A DNA stretch of 27,885 bases, taken from assembly GCA_004552595.1 (NCBI GenBank), contig SFNX01000036.1, positions 1 through 27,885 on the forward strand, in the 5' to 3' direction. Both the position numbers and the translations under genes were made by a program. Below the pieces are notes generated by a model that was not told where the DNA came from, made no database searches, and was given only the letters and a program-made list of their open reading frames with translations. Shown in pieces: positions 1-8,398 of this stretch; positions within the stretch are counted from its first letter, which is position 1; the number at the start of each line of letters is the position of its first letter. Source of the DNA: Lachnospiraceae bacterium (GTDB lineage: Bacteria; Bacillota; Clostridia; Lachnospirales; Lachnospiraceae).

Positions 1-71
1 ACACTGACAGGTAAAATCACCATAGCAATGGCCACTAAAACGGCTGCAAGCTTAATTACAAATCTCTTCAT
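1..71 (-). CDS. start of an exported protein, possibly an SGNH partner of the acyltransferase (cut by window edge)
   Basis: From ATG 71 the minus strand encodes MKRFVIKLAAVLVAIAMVIL and a few more residues before the window ends. This is a basic start followed by a hydrophobic segment, a signal peptide or membrane anchor. In-frame stops lie close upstream, and an AGG lies just before the ATG, a weak ribosome site. Genes after AlgI-type acyltransferases often encode AlgJ/DltD/DHHW-like SGNH proteins with such an N-terminus, so that is the best guess from position only. No catalytic residue is visible. Confidence 0.65.
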   Translation of the reverse strand, partial: MKRFVIKLAAVLVAIAMVILPVS

Positions 72-106
72 TACCTAAAATCACTACTTATTCTTAATAA
101 ATAACA

Positions 107-135
107 CTTTCATCCCGGCACATGATGAATGAAAG
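107..135. repeat. 7-bp inverted repeat in the gap after the acyltransferase
   Basis: CTTTCAT (107-113) and ATGAAAG (129-135) are perfect inverse complements around a 15-base loop, in the 81-nt gap between the acyltransferase stop and the next start. On the transcript the stem is followed by UGUUAUUUAUU, which is U-rich but interrupted, so it could be at most a weak terminator or attenuator. The gap holds nothing else that I can support. Confidence 0.3.
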
Positions 136-152
136 GCTTCCCACTTTATCTA

Positions 153-1598
153 CTAGAATTTAATATAAATAAACTCAGCTCCGGCTCCTACATGCGCCCT
201 TAGCACAATAATCATCACACCAATCGCAACATATAATACATATCTAAATACTAAAGGAAGCCTTCCAAATTCAGTAATTACATCGCTTCCCTTAGCACTT
301 AATCTCTCACTATACACATCATACGCAATCGTCAGTCCGATAATCAGAACAGTAAATACAATAGATAAGACACTTAAAAATCCCATCTGTAAAAGCTGTC
401 CGTAGAAATTATCACCGATAAACATATTCATCATGATATACTTTGCATCGCTTAGCGAATTTGCCCTAAAGAACATCCACGCAAAGCTTACAAGTAAGAA
501 AGTCACGAAAATCCTTACTGCTCTTATAGCCCTGCCTCTTCCAAAACCACTTATCTTATCAACGAAAGGCTTAATTAAATCCGCAACACACTGATAAATT
601 CCATGCAAAAGCCCCCACACAATAAATGTAAAGCTTGCCCCATGCCATAGTCCGCTCACGAAAAACGTAATCATAAGGTTTACGTATTTACGTGTCTTTT
701 TACATCTGCTGCCGCCAAGCGGAATATACACATAATCCTTAAGCCACATAGATAACGACACATGCCACCTTGCGAAAAACTCCTTAATCCCACACGATAA
801 ATACGGCCTTAAAAAGTTCTCACTTAAGCTAAATCCAAGCATCTTACCAAAGCCGCGCGCCATATCCGTATATCCCGAGAAATCTAGATATATTTCATAC
901 GTATAAAGCACTATCGCAATAATAAATACAGGTCCCCTGTACGCATAAATATTCCCAAACACATTATCAACATACTGCTTTAATACATTCGCACCGCAAA
1001 TCTTCTTAACTAATCCAAGCATTACAAGCTTAAGTCCGAATGTAGCCTCCTCATAATTAAATCGCTTTTCCTCATCAATTTTTGGCAAAAACACCCCGGC
1101 TCTTTCAATCGGGCCCGATGTAATATTTGCAAAAAAGCCTGCAAATACGAACACCTTGATTATATTCTTCTCAGCCGCTATTTTTCCCTTATATACGTCT
1201 GTAATATACGAAATAAGCTCAAATGTGTAGAACGAAATTCCGATTGGAGCAACTAATTTCAATGTATGATCTAAAATCGGTGCGCCAAATTTAACCATCA
1301 CCTTATCAAATGTATATATTGCAAAGTCAACATATTTAAAGGTGATGAGCGGAATAAGTGTAAGCACAATAATCAGTGCAAAAAGCATCTTGTCCTTTTT
1401 CTTTTCAAGCACCCTTGCACCAAAATAAGCGATAATAATTTCTGCAATCAGAACAGGCAGAAACTTAACGCCAAAGCTTAAATAAAATATTAAGTTCGCT
1501 AAAGCCAGTAATATGTATCTAAATTTATGCGGTATTCCCCAGTAAATGAAGAATACCGCAAACATAAATACATAAAATGAAACTGAACTAAATGACAT
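153..1598 (-). CDS. MBOAT O-acyltransferase (AlgI/DltB-like)
   Basis: A 481-residue integral membrane protein with around ten helices that moves acyl groups, usually acetyl, across the membrane for attachment to an envelope polymer. Key blocks: ITSGPIERAGVFLPKI (159-174), YEIYLDFSGYTDMARGFGKM (234-253), FFARWHVSLSMWLKDYVYIP (274-293) with conserved His279, GGSR, and GLWHGASFTFIVWG (316-329) with the catalytic His319. These fit the AlgI type best. The ATG overlaps the ClpX-like stop as TAATG. AlgI proteins normally need a partner with an SGNH fold (AlgJ/AlgX or DltD); the gene starting 81 nt downstream encodes an exported N-terminus and may be that partner. Confidence 0.95.
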   Translation of the reverse strand: MSFSSVSFYVFMFAVFFIYWGIPHKFRYILLALANLIFYLSFGVKFLPVLIAEIIIAYFGARVLEKKKDKMLFALIIVLTLIPLITFKYVDFAIYTFDKVMVKFGAPILDHTLKLVAPIGISFYTFELISYITDVYKGKIAAEKNIIKVFVFAGFFANITSGPIERAGVFLPKIDEEKRFNYEEATFGLKLVMLGLVKKICGANVLKQYVDNVFGNIYAYRGPVFIIAIVLYTYEIYLDFSGYTDMARGFGKMLGFSLSENFLRPYLSCGIKEFFARWHVSLSMWLKDYVYIPLGGSRCKKTRKYVNLMITFFVSGLWHGASFTFIVWGLLHGIYQCVADLIKPFVDKISGFGRGRAIRAVRIFVTFLLVSFAWMFFRANSLSDAKYIMMNMFIGDNFYGQLLQMGFLSVLSIVFTVLIIGLTIAYDVYSERLSAKGSDVITEFGRLPLVFRYVLYVAIGVMIIVLRAHVGAGAEFIYIKF

Positions 1599-3154
1599 TA
1601 TAATGTCCTCATCTCAATTAACGGGCCGCCCTTGCCTTCAATGTAGTCCTTTGTGATAACGACTCTGCCGATGTTTTTATCCTTAGGAATTTCATACATG
1701 ATATCGAACATGTACTCTTCAACTATCGACCTTAATGCTCGTGCTCCTGTGTCCTTTTCATAAGCCTTTTCAGCTATTAATTCAAGTGCCTCATCATCAA
1801 ATTCAAGCTTGACCTCATCAAGTGCAAATAGCTTCTTATACTGCTTGATTAATGCATTCTTAGGCTCCTTTAGTATATTAACAAGCATCTCCTTAGTAAG
1901 ACCTTCCATTGTATACACGATTGGAAGTCTTCCGATAAATTCAGGAATAAAGCCGTACTTCTTAATGTCCTCTGTCTTGACCTCGGATAAGATGTCCTTT
2001 CTCTTATCAAACTGGTCCTTAAGTTCTGCATTAAAACCGATTGAAGTCTGTTTTCTTAATCTTTGCTTAATTATTTCATCAAGCTCAGGGAATGCACCAC
2101 CGCATATAAATAAAATATTGCTTGTATTTATAGTCTCAAGCGGAACCATTGCATTTTTTGAATTAGAGCCAACAGGCACTTCAATATCCGCACCTTCAAG
2201 TAGCTTAAGCATACCCTGTTGTACGCTCTCACCGTTAATATCACGTGTATGGGTATCCTTTTTCTTGGCAAGCTTATCTATTTCATCGATGTAAATAATA
2301 CCGATTTCAGCCTTTTCAACATCATTGTCTGCTGCCGCTAAAAGCTTTCCTACCACACTTTCTATATCATCACCTATATATCCTGCTTCGGTAAGTGAGG
2401 TTGCATCAGCGATAGCAAGCGGAACATCTAACAATTTGGCAAGAGTTTTAACAAGATAAGTCTTACCGCAGCCTGTAGGTCCGATCATGAGCATATTTGA
2501 CTTTTCGATTTCTATATCAAAAAGATCATCGTCAAACTGTTCCTTCTTCATGCCTTGTGAGGCAACTCTTTTATAGTGATTGTATACGCCTACCGATACA
2601 ATTCTTTTTGCATGCTCCTGACCTACTACATATTCATCAAGCATTGCTTTAAGCTTATGAGGCTCAGGAATATCCTTAATATTAATAAGTGGTACCCTCT
2701 CTTCATCAGGTACGTTCTTTTTCTTCTTAACACGGCTTCTTCCGCCGTTAAGAAGATTCTGGAAATCAGACATATTCAAGAAGCTGATATTTGGTATGCC
2801 GTAGTTATTATTCTTAGTATTACTCTTACTATCGGCTTCTTTATCATTGCTCTCTTTGTCTGATTTATCGCCTTCTTCGTTTTCTGCTGCTTCTTTTACT
2901 GTTTCATCTGTTTTTGATTTAGCAGTGTCAGATGATGTAACAGGGTTCCCAAAGCTGTTACCTGTTTTGCTTAAATCTGCGGAAAAGAAATCAGGTTTTA
3001 TGCCTGAACCGAATCCCGGAATATTCATGCTTGATAGCGAATTAACCGTACTCTGCATGCAATCATGACATAAATTCATATTCCCGGGCATATGTATAAG
3101 GCTTCCGACATCTTTTGAAGAGCGGTGGCATATACTGCAAAATTCTTCGTTCAT
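1598..3154 (-). CDS. clpX: divergent ClpX-like AAA+ unfoldase
   Basis: A 518-residue ATPase of the ClpX family, which unfolds proteins and feeds them to ClpP. The N-terminal zinc-binding domain has Cys6/Cys9 and Cys29/Cys32. Then comes a long low-complexity Lys/Asp/Glu/Ser linker (about 50-150). AAA+ motifs: Walker A GPTGCGKT (225-232), pore loop GYIG (258-261), Walker B IIYIDEID (286-293), CGGAF (351-355), the ClpP-docking IGF (372-374), FIPEFIGRLP (402-411) and sensor-2 GAR (470-472). The usual GGRKHP loop, used by ClpX for ssrA-tag recognition, is replaced by GSNSKNA (329-335). Typical ClpX is about 420-430 residues, so the linker accounts for the extra length. It lies between glmS (8-nt gap) and the acyltransferase (one-base overlap), so it may regulate envelope enzymes rather than act as the housekeeping ClpX. 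Confidence 0.93.
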   Translation of the reverse strand: MNEEFCSICHRSSKDVGSLIHMPGNMNLCHDCMQSTVNSLSSMNIPGFGSGIKPDFFSADLSKTGNSFGNPVTSSDTAKSKTDETVKEAAENEEGDKSDKESNDKEADSKSNTKNNNYGIPNISFLNMSDFQNLLNGGRSRVKKKKNVPDEERVPLINIKDIPEPHKLKAMLDEYVVGQEHAKRIVSVGVYNHYKRVASQGMKKEQFDDDLFDIEIEKSNMLMIGPTGCGKTYLVKTLAKLLDVPLAIADATSLTEAGYIGDDIESVVGKLLAAADNDVEKAEIGIIYIDEIDKLAKKKDTHTRDINGESVQQGMLKLLEGADIEVPVGSNSKNAMVPLETINTSNILFICGGAFPELDEIIKQRLRKQTSIGFNAELKDQFDKRKDILSEVKTEDIKKYGFIPEFIGRLPIVYTMEGLTKEMLVNILKEPKNALIKQYKKLFALDEVKLEFDDEALELIAEKAYEKDTGARALRSIVEEYMFDIMYEIPKDKNIGRVVITKDYIEGKGGPLIEMRTL

Positions 3155-3162
3155 AATTCTCC

Positions 3163-5001
3163 TTATTCAACCGTTACTGACTTTGCAAGATTCTTAGGCT
3201 TATCAACGTCTATTCCTCTTGCAACGCTTAAATAATAGCCCATAAGCTGAAGCGGTACTACTGCAAGTGAAGCCATGAAGTGTTCATCCGCCTTAGGAAT
3301 GTAAGTAACGTAATTAACATTATCTTCAATGTTATAGTGTCCGTATGTGGTAACTGCTAAAAGTACGGCACCTCTTGCCTTAACCTCAGTCATGTTACTT
3401 GTAGTCTTCTCATAAAGACCTTCCTGAGTAAGACATGAAATAACAAGTATTCCATCATCAATAAGAGCAATCGGACCATGCTTTAATTCACCTGCGGCAT
3501 ATGCCTCTGAGTGAATGTAGCTTATCTCCTTCATCTTAAGTGAGCCCTCAAGACATATAGCATAATCAAGTCCTCTTCCGATGAAGAATACATCCTTTGA
3601 ATAAGCAAATTTATTGGCAATCCACTGTATTCTTTCTTTGTTCTCGATAATCTTTTCTATCTTATCAGGAAGTGCCTGAATTTCTTCAATGTAATGCTTA
3701 TACATTGCATCATCTATTAATCCCTTTACTCTGCCAAGCTCTACAGCAATTGCATAAATTGCAATAAGCTGTGCACTGTATGCCTTTGTCGTTGCAACAG
3801 ATATTTCAGGTCCTGCAAGAGTATAAAATACATTATCTGCTTCCCTTGCAATTGATGAGCCGACTACATTAACGATTGCAAGTGTGTTAGCGCCAAGCTC
3901 CTTAGCTTCAACAACCGCCTTTTTAGTATCCTCTGTCTCACCCGACTGACTGATTGCAATTACAAAGTCTTCATCAGTTAATAACGGCTTTCTGTATCTA
4001 AACTCTGATGCAAGTTCTACTCTGACAGGAACTCTGCACAAATCTTCAATAACATACTGTGCAACCATTCCTACATGATATGCAGAACCACATGCCACAA
4101 TCTCAATCTTCTTAATCTTTTCCATCTCTTCATCGGTAAGTCCGACTTCTGACAGATTGATTTTGCCATCCTTATATACTGAATTAAATGTATCTGCAAT
4201 AATCTTTGGCTGCTCATGGATTTCCTTCATCATGAAATGCTCATATCCGCCCTTTTCAGCTGCTTCTGCATCCCATGTAATTTCAGTCGTATCCTTTGGA
4301 ACGATATCACCGTCAAGGTTATAAATATCTATCTTGCCATCGTGCATACGAGCCATTTCAAGATTATCAATATAGTATACGTTTCTTGTATACTTAAGTA
4401 TTGCAGGGACATCGGATGCGAGGAAGCAATCCGAATCGGCAACACCTAAAATAAGCGGTGAATCCTTTCTTGCAACATATATTTCATCAGGATAGTCCTT
4501 AAACATTACTGCTAACGCATAAGTACCACGCACACGAACCATTGTCTTTGCGATAGCATCAATCGGTCCAACCTTATATTTCTTGTAATAATAGTCAACA
4601 AGCTTTGTTAAAATTTCAGTATCTGTCTCTGAATAGAGCTCATAGCCCTTTCTAATAAGCTTATCCTTAAGCTCCTGGTAGTTCTCTATAATTCCGTTAT
4701 GAACAGCAACAACGTTCATGTCATCTGACACATGCGGGTGCGCATTGATTTCTGACGGCTCACCGTGAGTTGCCCATCTTGTATGTCCGATACCGCAATG
4801 TCCTTTAACGTCATTACCGTTATTTGTCTTTTCATAAAGATTGATAAGCTTGCCCTTAGCCTTTACGACCTCTGCTTCCTTCTCACCATCTCTTATTGCA
4901 ATTCCTGCAGAATCATATCCTCTGTATTCAAGCTTTGATAACCCATCAAGAAGAATAGGTGCCGCCTGATTTTTACCTACATATCCAACTATTCCGCACA
5001 T
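3163..5001 (-). CDS. glmS: glutamine-fructose-6-phosphate aminotransferase (isomerizing)
   Basis: GlmS makes glucosamine-6-phosphate from fructose-6-phosphate and glutamine, the entry step to UDP-GlcNAc for peptidoglycan and envelope glycans. The 612-residue length is normal. The N-terminal Cys2 nucleophile opens the glutaminase domain (MCGIVGYVG), with GHTRWATHGEPS and HNGIIENY following; two SIS isomerase domains follow with CGSAYHVG, SQSGETEDT and the C-terminal KNLAKSVTVE. A strong AAAGGAG site sits eight bases before the ATG. Unlike many Firmicutes copies, there is no room for a glmS ribozyme in the 35-nt leader, so control is probably by the operon promoter. It may be a second, cluster-dedicated copy; this cannot be told from the window. 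Confidence 0.98.
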   Translation of the reverse strand: MCGIVGYVGKNQAAPILLDGLSKLEYRGYDSAGIAIRDGEKEAEVVKAKGKLINLYEKTNNGNDVKGHCGIGHTRWATHGEPSEINAHPHVSDDMNVVAVHNGIIENYQELKDKLIRKGYELYSETDTEILTKLVDYYYKKYKVGPIDAIAKTMVRVRGTYALAVMFKDYPDEIYVARKDSPLILGVADSDCFLASDVPAILKYTRNVYYIDNLEMARMHDGKIDIYNLDGDIVPKDTTEITWDAEAAEKGGYEHFMMKEIHEQPKIIADTFNSVYKDGKINLSEVGLTDEEMEKIKKIEIVACGSAYHVGMVAQYVIEDLCRVPVRVELASEFRYRKPLLTDEDFVIAISQSGETEDTKKAVVEAKELGANTLAIVNVVGSSIAREADNVFYTLAGPEISVATTKAYSAQLIAIYAIAVELGRVKGLIDDAMYKHYIEEIQALPDKIEKIIENKERIQWIANKFAYSKDVFFIGRGLDYAICLEGSLKMKEISYIHSEAYAAGELKHGPIALIDDGILVISCLTQEGLYEKTTSNMTEVKARGAVLLAVTTYGHYNIEDNVNYVTYIPKADEHFMASLAVVPLQLMGYYLSVARGIDVDKPKNLAKSVTVE

Positions 5002-5036
5002 AATTTGTCTCCTTTGTTTTAATTCTAAGACTTATG

Positions 5037-6038
5037 TTATTCACCATTCTCAAAAAAGGCCCTGTTAGAAGTACATTTTAAAATCTGTTCCTTAGATAAC
5101 GTATTATACCTCTTGCCCTTCCTATATCCTAAATATTTATATACACAATTAATCCCGAAAGGGATAATCTCAAATGGTCTTTTATTTTTGCAAAAATACT
5201 TAAACGCAGCTATTACATACTTAACACCTTCGGATTCCGAAGAAATGCCTTCAAATGCGTCGGGATTCATCTTCTGTGACACGGCAAGGTCAAAATTTCT
5301 TTTGTACTGCTGCATTCCGGTATAATCATGGGTATGATATACCTTTGCCTTTGATGCATATTTAATTGCATACCCGTTTTTAATGAGCTTATTGGCAAAC
5401 ACCATATCCTCATTAAATACTGCCCGATCAATAAATCCGCCAAGACTTTCATATATGTCTCTTTTATACATAGCGCATACATTTGAGCAGAAAAATGCTT
5501 TAATTCCAAGCGTTTCAATATCCTTAAGACTCTTAACCATATCTTCATCAGGATAATTGAAGTTTCGTGTAAACTTCTCGGCAAGTGAAGAAGTTTCTCT
5601 TGCAAGCTGCCTTGCATATGAAACACCGATTATTGTTTTGCTTACACAATTCTCAACACTGTCATCGTCACTAACGCTGAATCCGTTAAGTAATTCTTTT
5701 ATCAGTTCACTATCATAAGGCACTGCATCCTGTGTCATAAAAAGTATATAATCACAGTCTTTGCTTATATGTGTAGCTCCCTCTTTCCTTGTCCTGCCAT
5801 GGTCAAAGTCTTCTTTATTAACATCGATAATTTCAATAAAGTCTTTATTATATGTGTAGCCATGCTTATCAGAAAGCTTAATTATATTACGTCCTTCTTT
5901 ATCGTCATCACTCTCAACCGTATTCATTACGATTATCTTTTCTACAGGGTGTGACGAAGCTTCCATCATCTTAAAGATCTCTATTAACTTTTGATCAGGC
6001 TTATACGCAGGAATTACTACGTTAACATTAGTATGCAT
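5037..6038 (-). CDS. GT2 glycosyltransferase (RfbN/WbbL-type rhamnosyltransferase-like)
   Basis: A 333-residue GT-A enzyme. Landmarks: VNVVIPAYKP (5-14), IIVMNTVESDD (35-45), DFDHGRTRKEGA (77-88), YILFMTQDAVP (97-107) with TQDA as the metal motif, GVSYARQLARETSS (138-151) and FNEDMVFANKLIKNGY (208-223) with the acidic catalytic residues. The FDHGxTR and TQDA combination is characteristic of the rhamnosyltransferase branch of GT2. It starts inside the initiating transferase gene and is followed by a 35-nt gap before glmS with no hairpin. It is a good candidate for adding an early rhamnose to the lipid-linked sugar; this is inference from family and position. Confidence 0.92.
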   Translation of the reverse strand: MHTNVNVVIPAYKPDQKLIEIFKMMEASSHPVEKIIVMNTVESDDDKEGRNIIKLSDKHGYTYNKDFIEIIDVNKEDFDHGRTRKEGATHISKDCDYILFMTQDAVPYDSELIKELLNGFSVSDDDSVENCVSKTIIGVSYARQLARETSSLAEKFTRNFNYPDEDMVKSLKDIETLGIKAFFCSNVCAMYKRDIYESLGGFIDRAVFNEDMVFANKLIKNGYAIKYASKAKVYHTHDYTGMQQYKRNFDLAVSQKMNPDAFEGISSESEGVKYVIAAFKYFCKNKRPFEIIPFGINCVYKYLGYRKGKRYNTLSKEQILKCTSNRAFFENGE

Positions 6039-7437
6039 TCTTATTAATTAATCCTTTAAATACGGTTAAGAACATTATCTTAATGTCAAATCCTACCGTC
6101 CAGTTCTCGATATAATAAAGGTCATAGTTAATTCGCTCTTCAATTGAAGTATCGCCTCTTAATCCGTTGACCTGCGCCCATCCCGTAAGGCCCGGACGAA
6201 CCTGGTGTTTAATCATGTATCTTGGAATTTCTTCCTTATACTTTTCAACGAATGCGGTCTGCTCAGGACGCGGTCCGATTAATGACATCTGTCCAAACAG
6301 AATATTAAAAAACTGCGGTAATTCATCAATACTTGTCTTACGTAAAAATCTTCCGACCTTAGTTACTCTCGGGTCATCTCTTGTAGTCCAGTTTTTATCC
6401 TTTAGTTCTTCATCAAGCTCTTCCTTTATGTACATAGTTCTGAATTTATATACATAAAACGGCTTATTATGAAGTCCGACTCTCTCCTGCTTAAATATTA
6501 ACGGACCCTTACTTGTAGTCTTTACTGCAATTGCTGCTATAAGCATTACAGGTGACGAAATGACAATACCAAGTATCGCCGTTACAATGTCCATAAGTCT
6601 CTTTATCGCTGCATTGAATGCATTTGAAAGAGGTATTGCCCTGATATTTATAACAGGAAGCCCCTGAATATCCTCAGTTACCATTCTGCCCGACATAAAT
6701 TCGGAATAATCCGGGACAAATTTAGTGTGGACTCCTGATTTTTCACAAAGTGCAACAATCCTTTCAAGCTTGCCATACGCTTCAAGAGGAAGTGTAATAA
6801 CTATTTCATCAAGCTTGTTTTCAGGGAGTATTATTGAGAGATTATCTATTCTTCCTAAAACCTTGATTCCCTTATACATCGTTCCTGCTTCAACAATGTC
6901 ATCAAGAATTCCTCTGATATTGTATCCCCACTGCGGATTCATTCTTATTCTGTTGATATACATTTCAGCAGACCTTGAATATCCGATAAGAAGAATATGC
7001 TTTAGGTTAAAGCCTTTCTTCCTGAAAAATCTCAAAACGTATCTGATGAAATTTCTCTCAACAGTTAACATAATTACGTTAAAGCATCCAAAGAAGAAAA
7101 TCATTTCTCTTGAGAAATGAGGCTGGTTGACCATATAGAGAACTACGATAAATCCGATTGTTCCGACTATATTGGCCTTACATATGTTAAAGAGCTCTCT
7201 CTTTCTTCCGCTTGCACGCTTTGAATTGTACAAATCAAACTGATAGTACAAAATAAGATATACAGGAATAATAATATAGAGTGCACTGAAGTAATACTCT
7301 TTTGAAAGCGCATATCCTGAATCAATGAGTCCTGACTGGAATTTGAACCACCATGCAAATAAATACATAAGGCCGGTTACTACAGCATCCAGAACTACAT
7401 GAATCTGATTCAGTATTCTCTGGTTATCTTTAATCAT
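6028..7437 (-). CDS. polyprenyl-phosphate sugar-1-phosphate transferase (WbaP/WcaJ/EpsE-like)
   Basis: Membrane enzyme that starts polymer synthesis by moving a sugar-1-phosphate from a nucleotide sugar to undecaprenyl phosphate. The 469-residue length and layout are typical. Helices lie at about 13-32, 48-68, 88-103 and 112-128; a Rossmann-like CoA-binding middle domain follows (HILLIGYSRSAEMY 147-160); then a further membrane helix (about 281-304) precedes the catalytic domain. The catalytic part shows the motifs KFRTM (331-335), DELPQ (371-375), SLIGPRPE (385-392) and RPGLTGWAQVNGLRGDT (414-430). The gene overlaps the following GT2 gene by 11 nt. Only one initiating transferase is present, so it probably sets the first sugar of the exported polymer; glucose- or galactose-1-phosphate is usual in the family. 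Confidence 0.95.
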   Translation of the reverse strand: MIKDNQRILNQIHVVLDAVVTGLMYLFAWWFKFQSGLIDSGYALSKEYYFSALYIIIPVYLILYYQFDLYNSKRASGRKRELFNICKANIVGTIGFIVVLYMVNQPHFSREMIFFFGCFNVIMLTVERNFIRYVLRFFRKKGFNLKHILLIGYSRSAEMYINRIRMNPQWGYNIRGILDDIVEAGTMYKGIKVLGRIDNLSIILPENKLDEIVITLPLEAYGKLERIVALCEKSGVHTKFVPDYSEFMSGRMVTEDIQGLPVINIRAIPLSNAFNAAIKRLMDIVTAILGIVISSPVMLIAAIAVKTTSKGPLIFKQERVGLHNKPFYVYKFRTMYIKEELDEELKDKNWTTRDDPRVTKVGRFLRKTSIDELPQFFNILFGQMSLIGPRPEQTAFVEKYKEEIPRYMIKHQVRPGLTGWAQVNGLRGDTSIEERINYDLYYIENWTVGFDIKIMFLTVFKGLINKNAY

Positions 7438-8397
7438 TTATCCTACAATCCTTCTAAACATATTAAGCCACAGCTCGAGCTGGATTCTTACATAATTTCC
7501 TAAAAACTCCTTGGAAAACGGATATTTCTTTCCTTGCGTACACATAAGATATCCTCTCTTCATACCCGATAAATACTCTCTTCCGTATCCTTTAAACATA
7601 AAGAAAAGTGACTTTATGAAAAATCCCGCAAGAATAAACGGAAGATTAATTATTATCTGGAGTGTCGGCATATTCTTAAATATTACATACCAGCTGTTTC
7701 TTGCCGCAATTCTAACTTTAAATGAGTTATATCTGCTGCCTGTAATCCCGGAACCCGCATGATATACAATTGCTTCCGGAGTATATTTGTTCTTATAACC
7801 CATAATCCTTGCGCGGTATCCTATATCAACATCTTCAAGATATGCAAAATGGAGCTCGTCAAAGTATCCTATTTCCTCAAATAAAGCACGCCTGTAAATT
7901 GCAGCACCGCCACATGATGAAAAAATATTACACTCCTTTTCATATCTGCCGATTTTTTTATCTTTACCTCTCGCATACGCCCATCCAAGACAGCAATACA
8001 AATCGCCCGCTCCGTCATATTTATCCGGTGCAAACATCTGAATCATCTTTGATGAGACTGAGAAAATCTTATCATCCTTACTTATTGCCTCATAAAGCTT
8101 TTCAACAAACTCAGGTTCTGCCTTTGTATCTGCATTGAGTAAAATCACATACTCCGAATCACGTGTCCTTTTCAGTCCTTCGTTAACTGCTCTTGAAAAT
8201 CCAAAGTTATCTGATAATCTGACAAATTTAACTAAAGGGAATTTTGCTACAACAACCTCATCGCTTCCATCTGTTGAAGCATTGTCGATAACCCATATAT
8301 CAAAATCATCAAATGTCTGATTATTTAAGGAATTAAGGCAGTCCTCAATATACTTTATTCCATTGTAATTAGGTATAATAACCGATACCTTAGGCAT
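7438..8397 (-). CDS. GT2 glycosyltransferase (rhamnosyltransferase-like)
   Basis: A 319-residue single-module GT2 enzyme, the usual length for this group. The GT-A fold starts at VSVIIPNYNG (4-13), with VIDNASTDGS (36-45), NFGFSRAVNEGL (64-75), the metal motif LNAD (87-90), and YLEDVDIGYR (186-195) as the catalytic acidic region. HAGSGITGSRYN (213-224) is common in rhamnosyl- and related transferases. A hydrophobic stretch at about 247-268 probably sits on or in the membrane. It is flanked without real gaps by another GT and the initiating sugar-phosphate transferase (TAA directly followed by ATG). Rhamnose as donor is plausible from the rfb genes but not proven. Confidence 0.92.
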   Translation of the reverse strand: MPKVSVIIPNYNGIKYIEDCLNSLNNQTFDDFDIWVIDNASTDGSDEVVVAKFPLVKFVRLSDNFGFSRAVNEGLKRTRDSEYVILLNADTKAEPEFVEKLYEAISKDDKIFSVSSKMIQMFAPDKYDGAGDLYCCLGWAYARGKDKKIGRYEKECNIFSSCGGAAIYRRALFEEIGYFDELHFAYLEDVDIGYRARIMGYKNKYTPEAIVYHAGSGITGSRYNSFKVRIAARNSWYVIFKNMPTLQIIINLPFILAGFFIKSLFFMFKGYGREYLSGMKRGYLMCTQGKKYPFSKEFLGNYVRIQLELWLNMFRRIVG

Positions 8398-8398
8398 T

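Noticed and set aside
84..113. Ten-codon open frame between the acyltransferase and the last gene
   Set aside because: ATG to TAG is too short to judge and has no clear ribosome site; chance is likely.
1809..2863. Plus-strand open frames with hydrophobic stretches (1809-2294 and 2576-2863)
   Set aside because: They are shadows of the ClpX-like gene, whose motifs are intact on the minus strand.
5002..5036. Possible glmS ribozyme or riboswitch before glmS
   Set aside because: Only 35 nt separate glmS from the upstream gene, far less than the ribozyme needs, and no hairpin is visible.
5267..5626. Minus-strand open frame of 119 codons inside the 333-residue GT gene
   Set aside because: It is in a different frame from a gene with clear GT2 motifs and shows no conserved features of its own.
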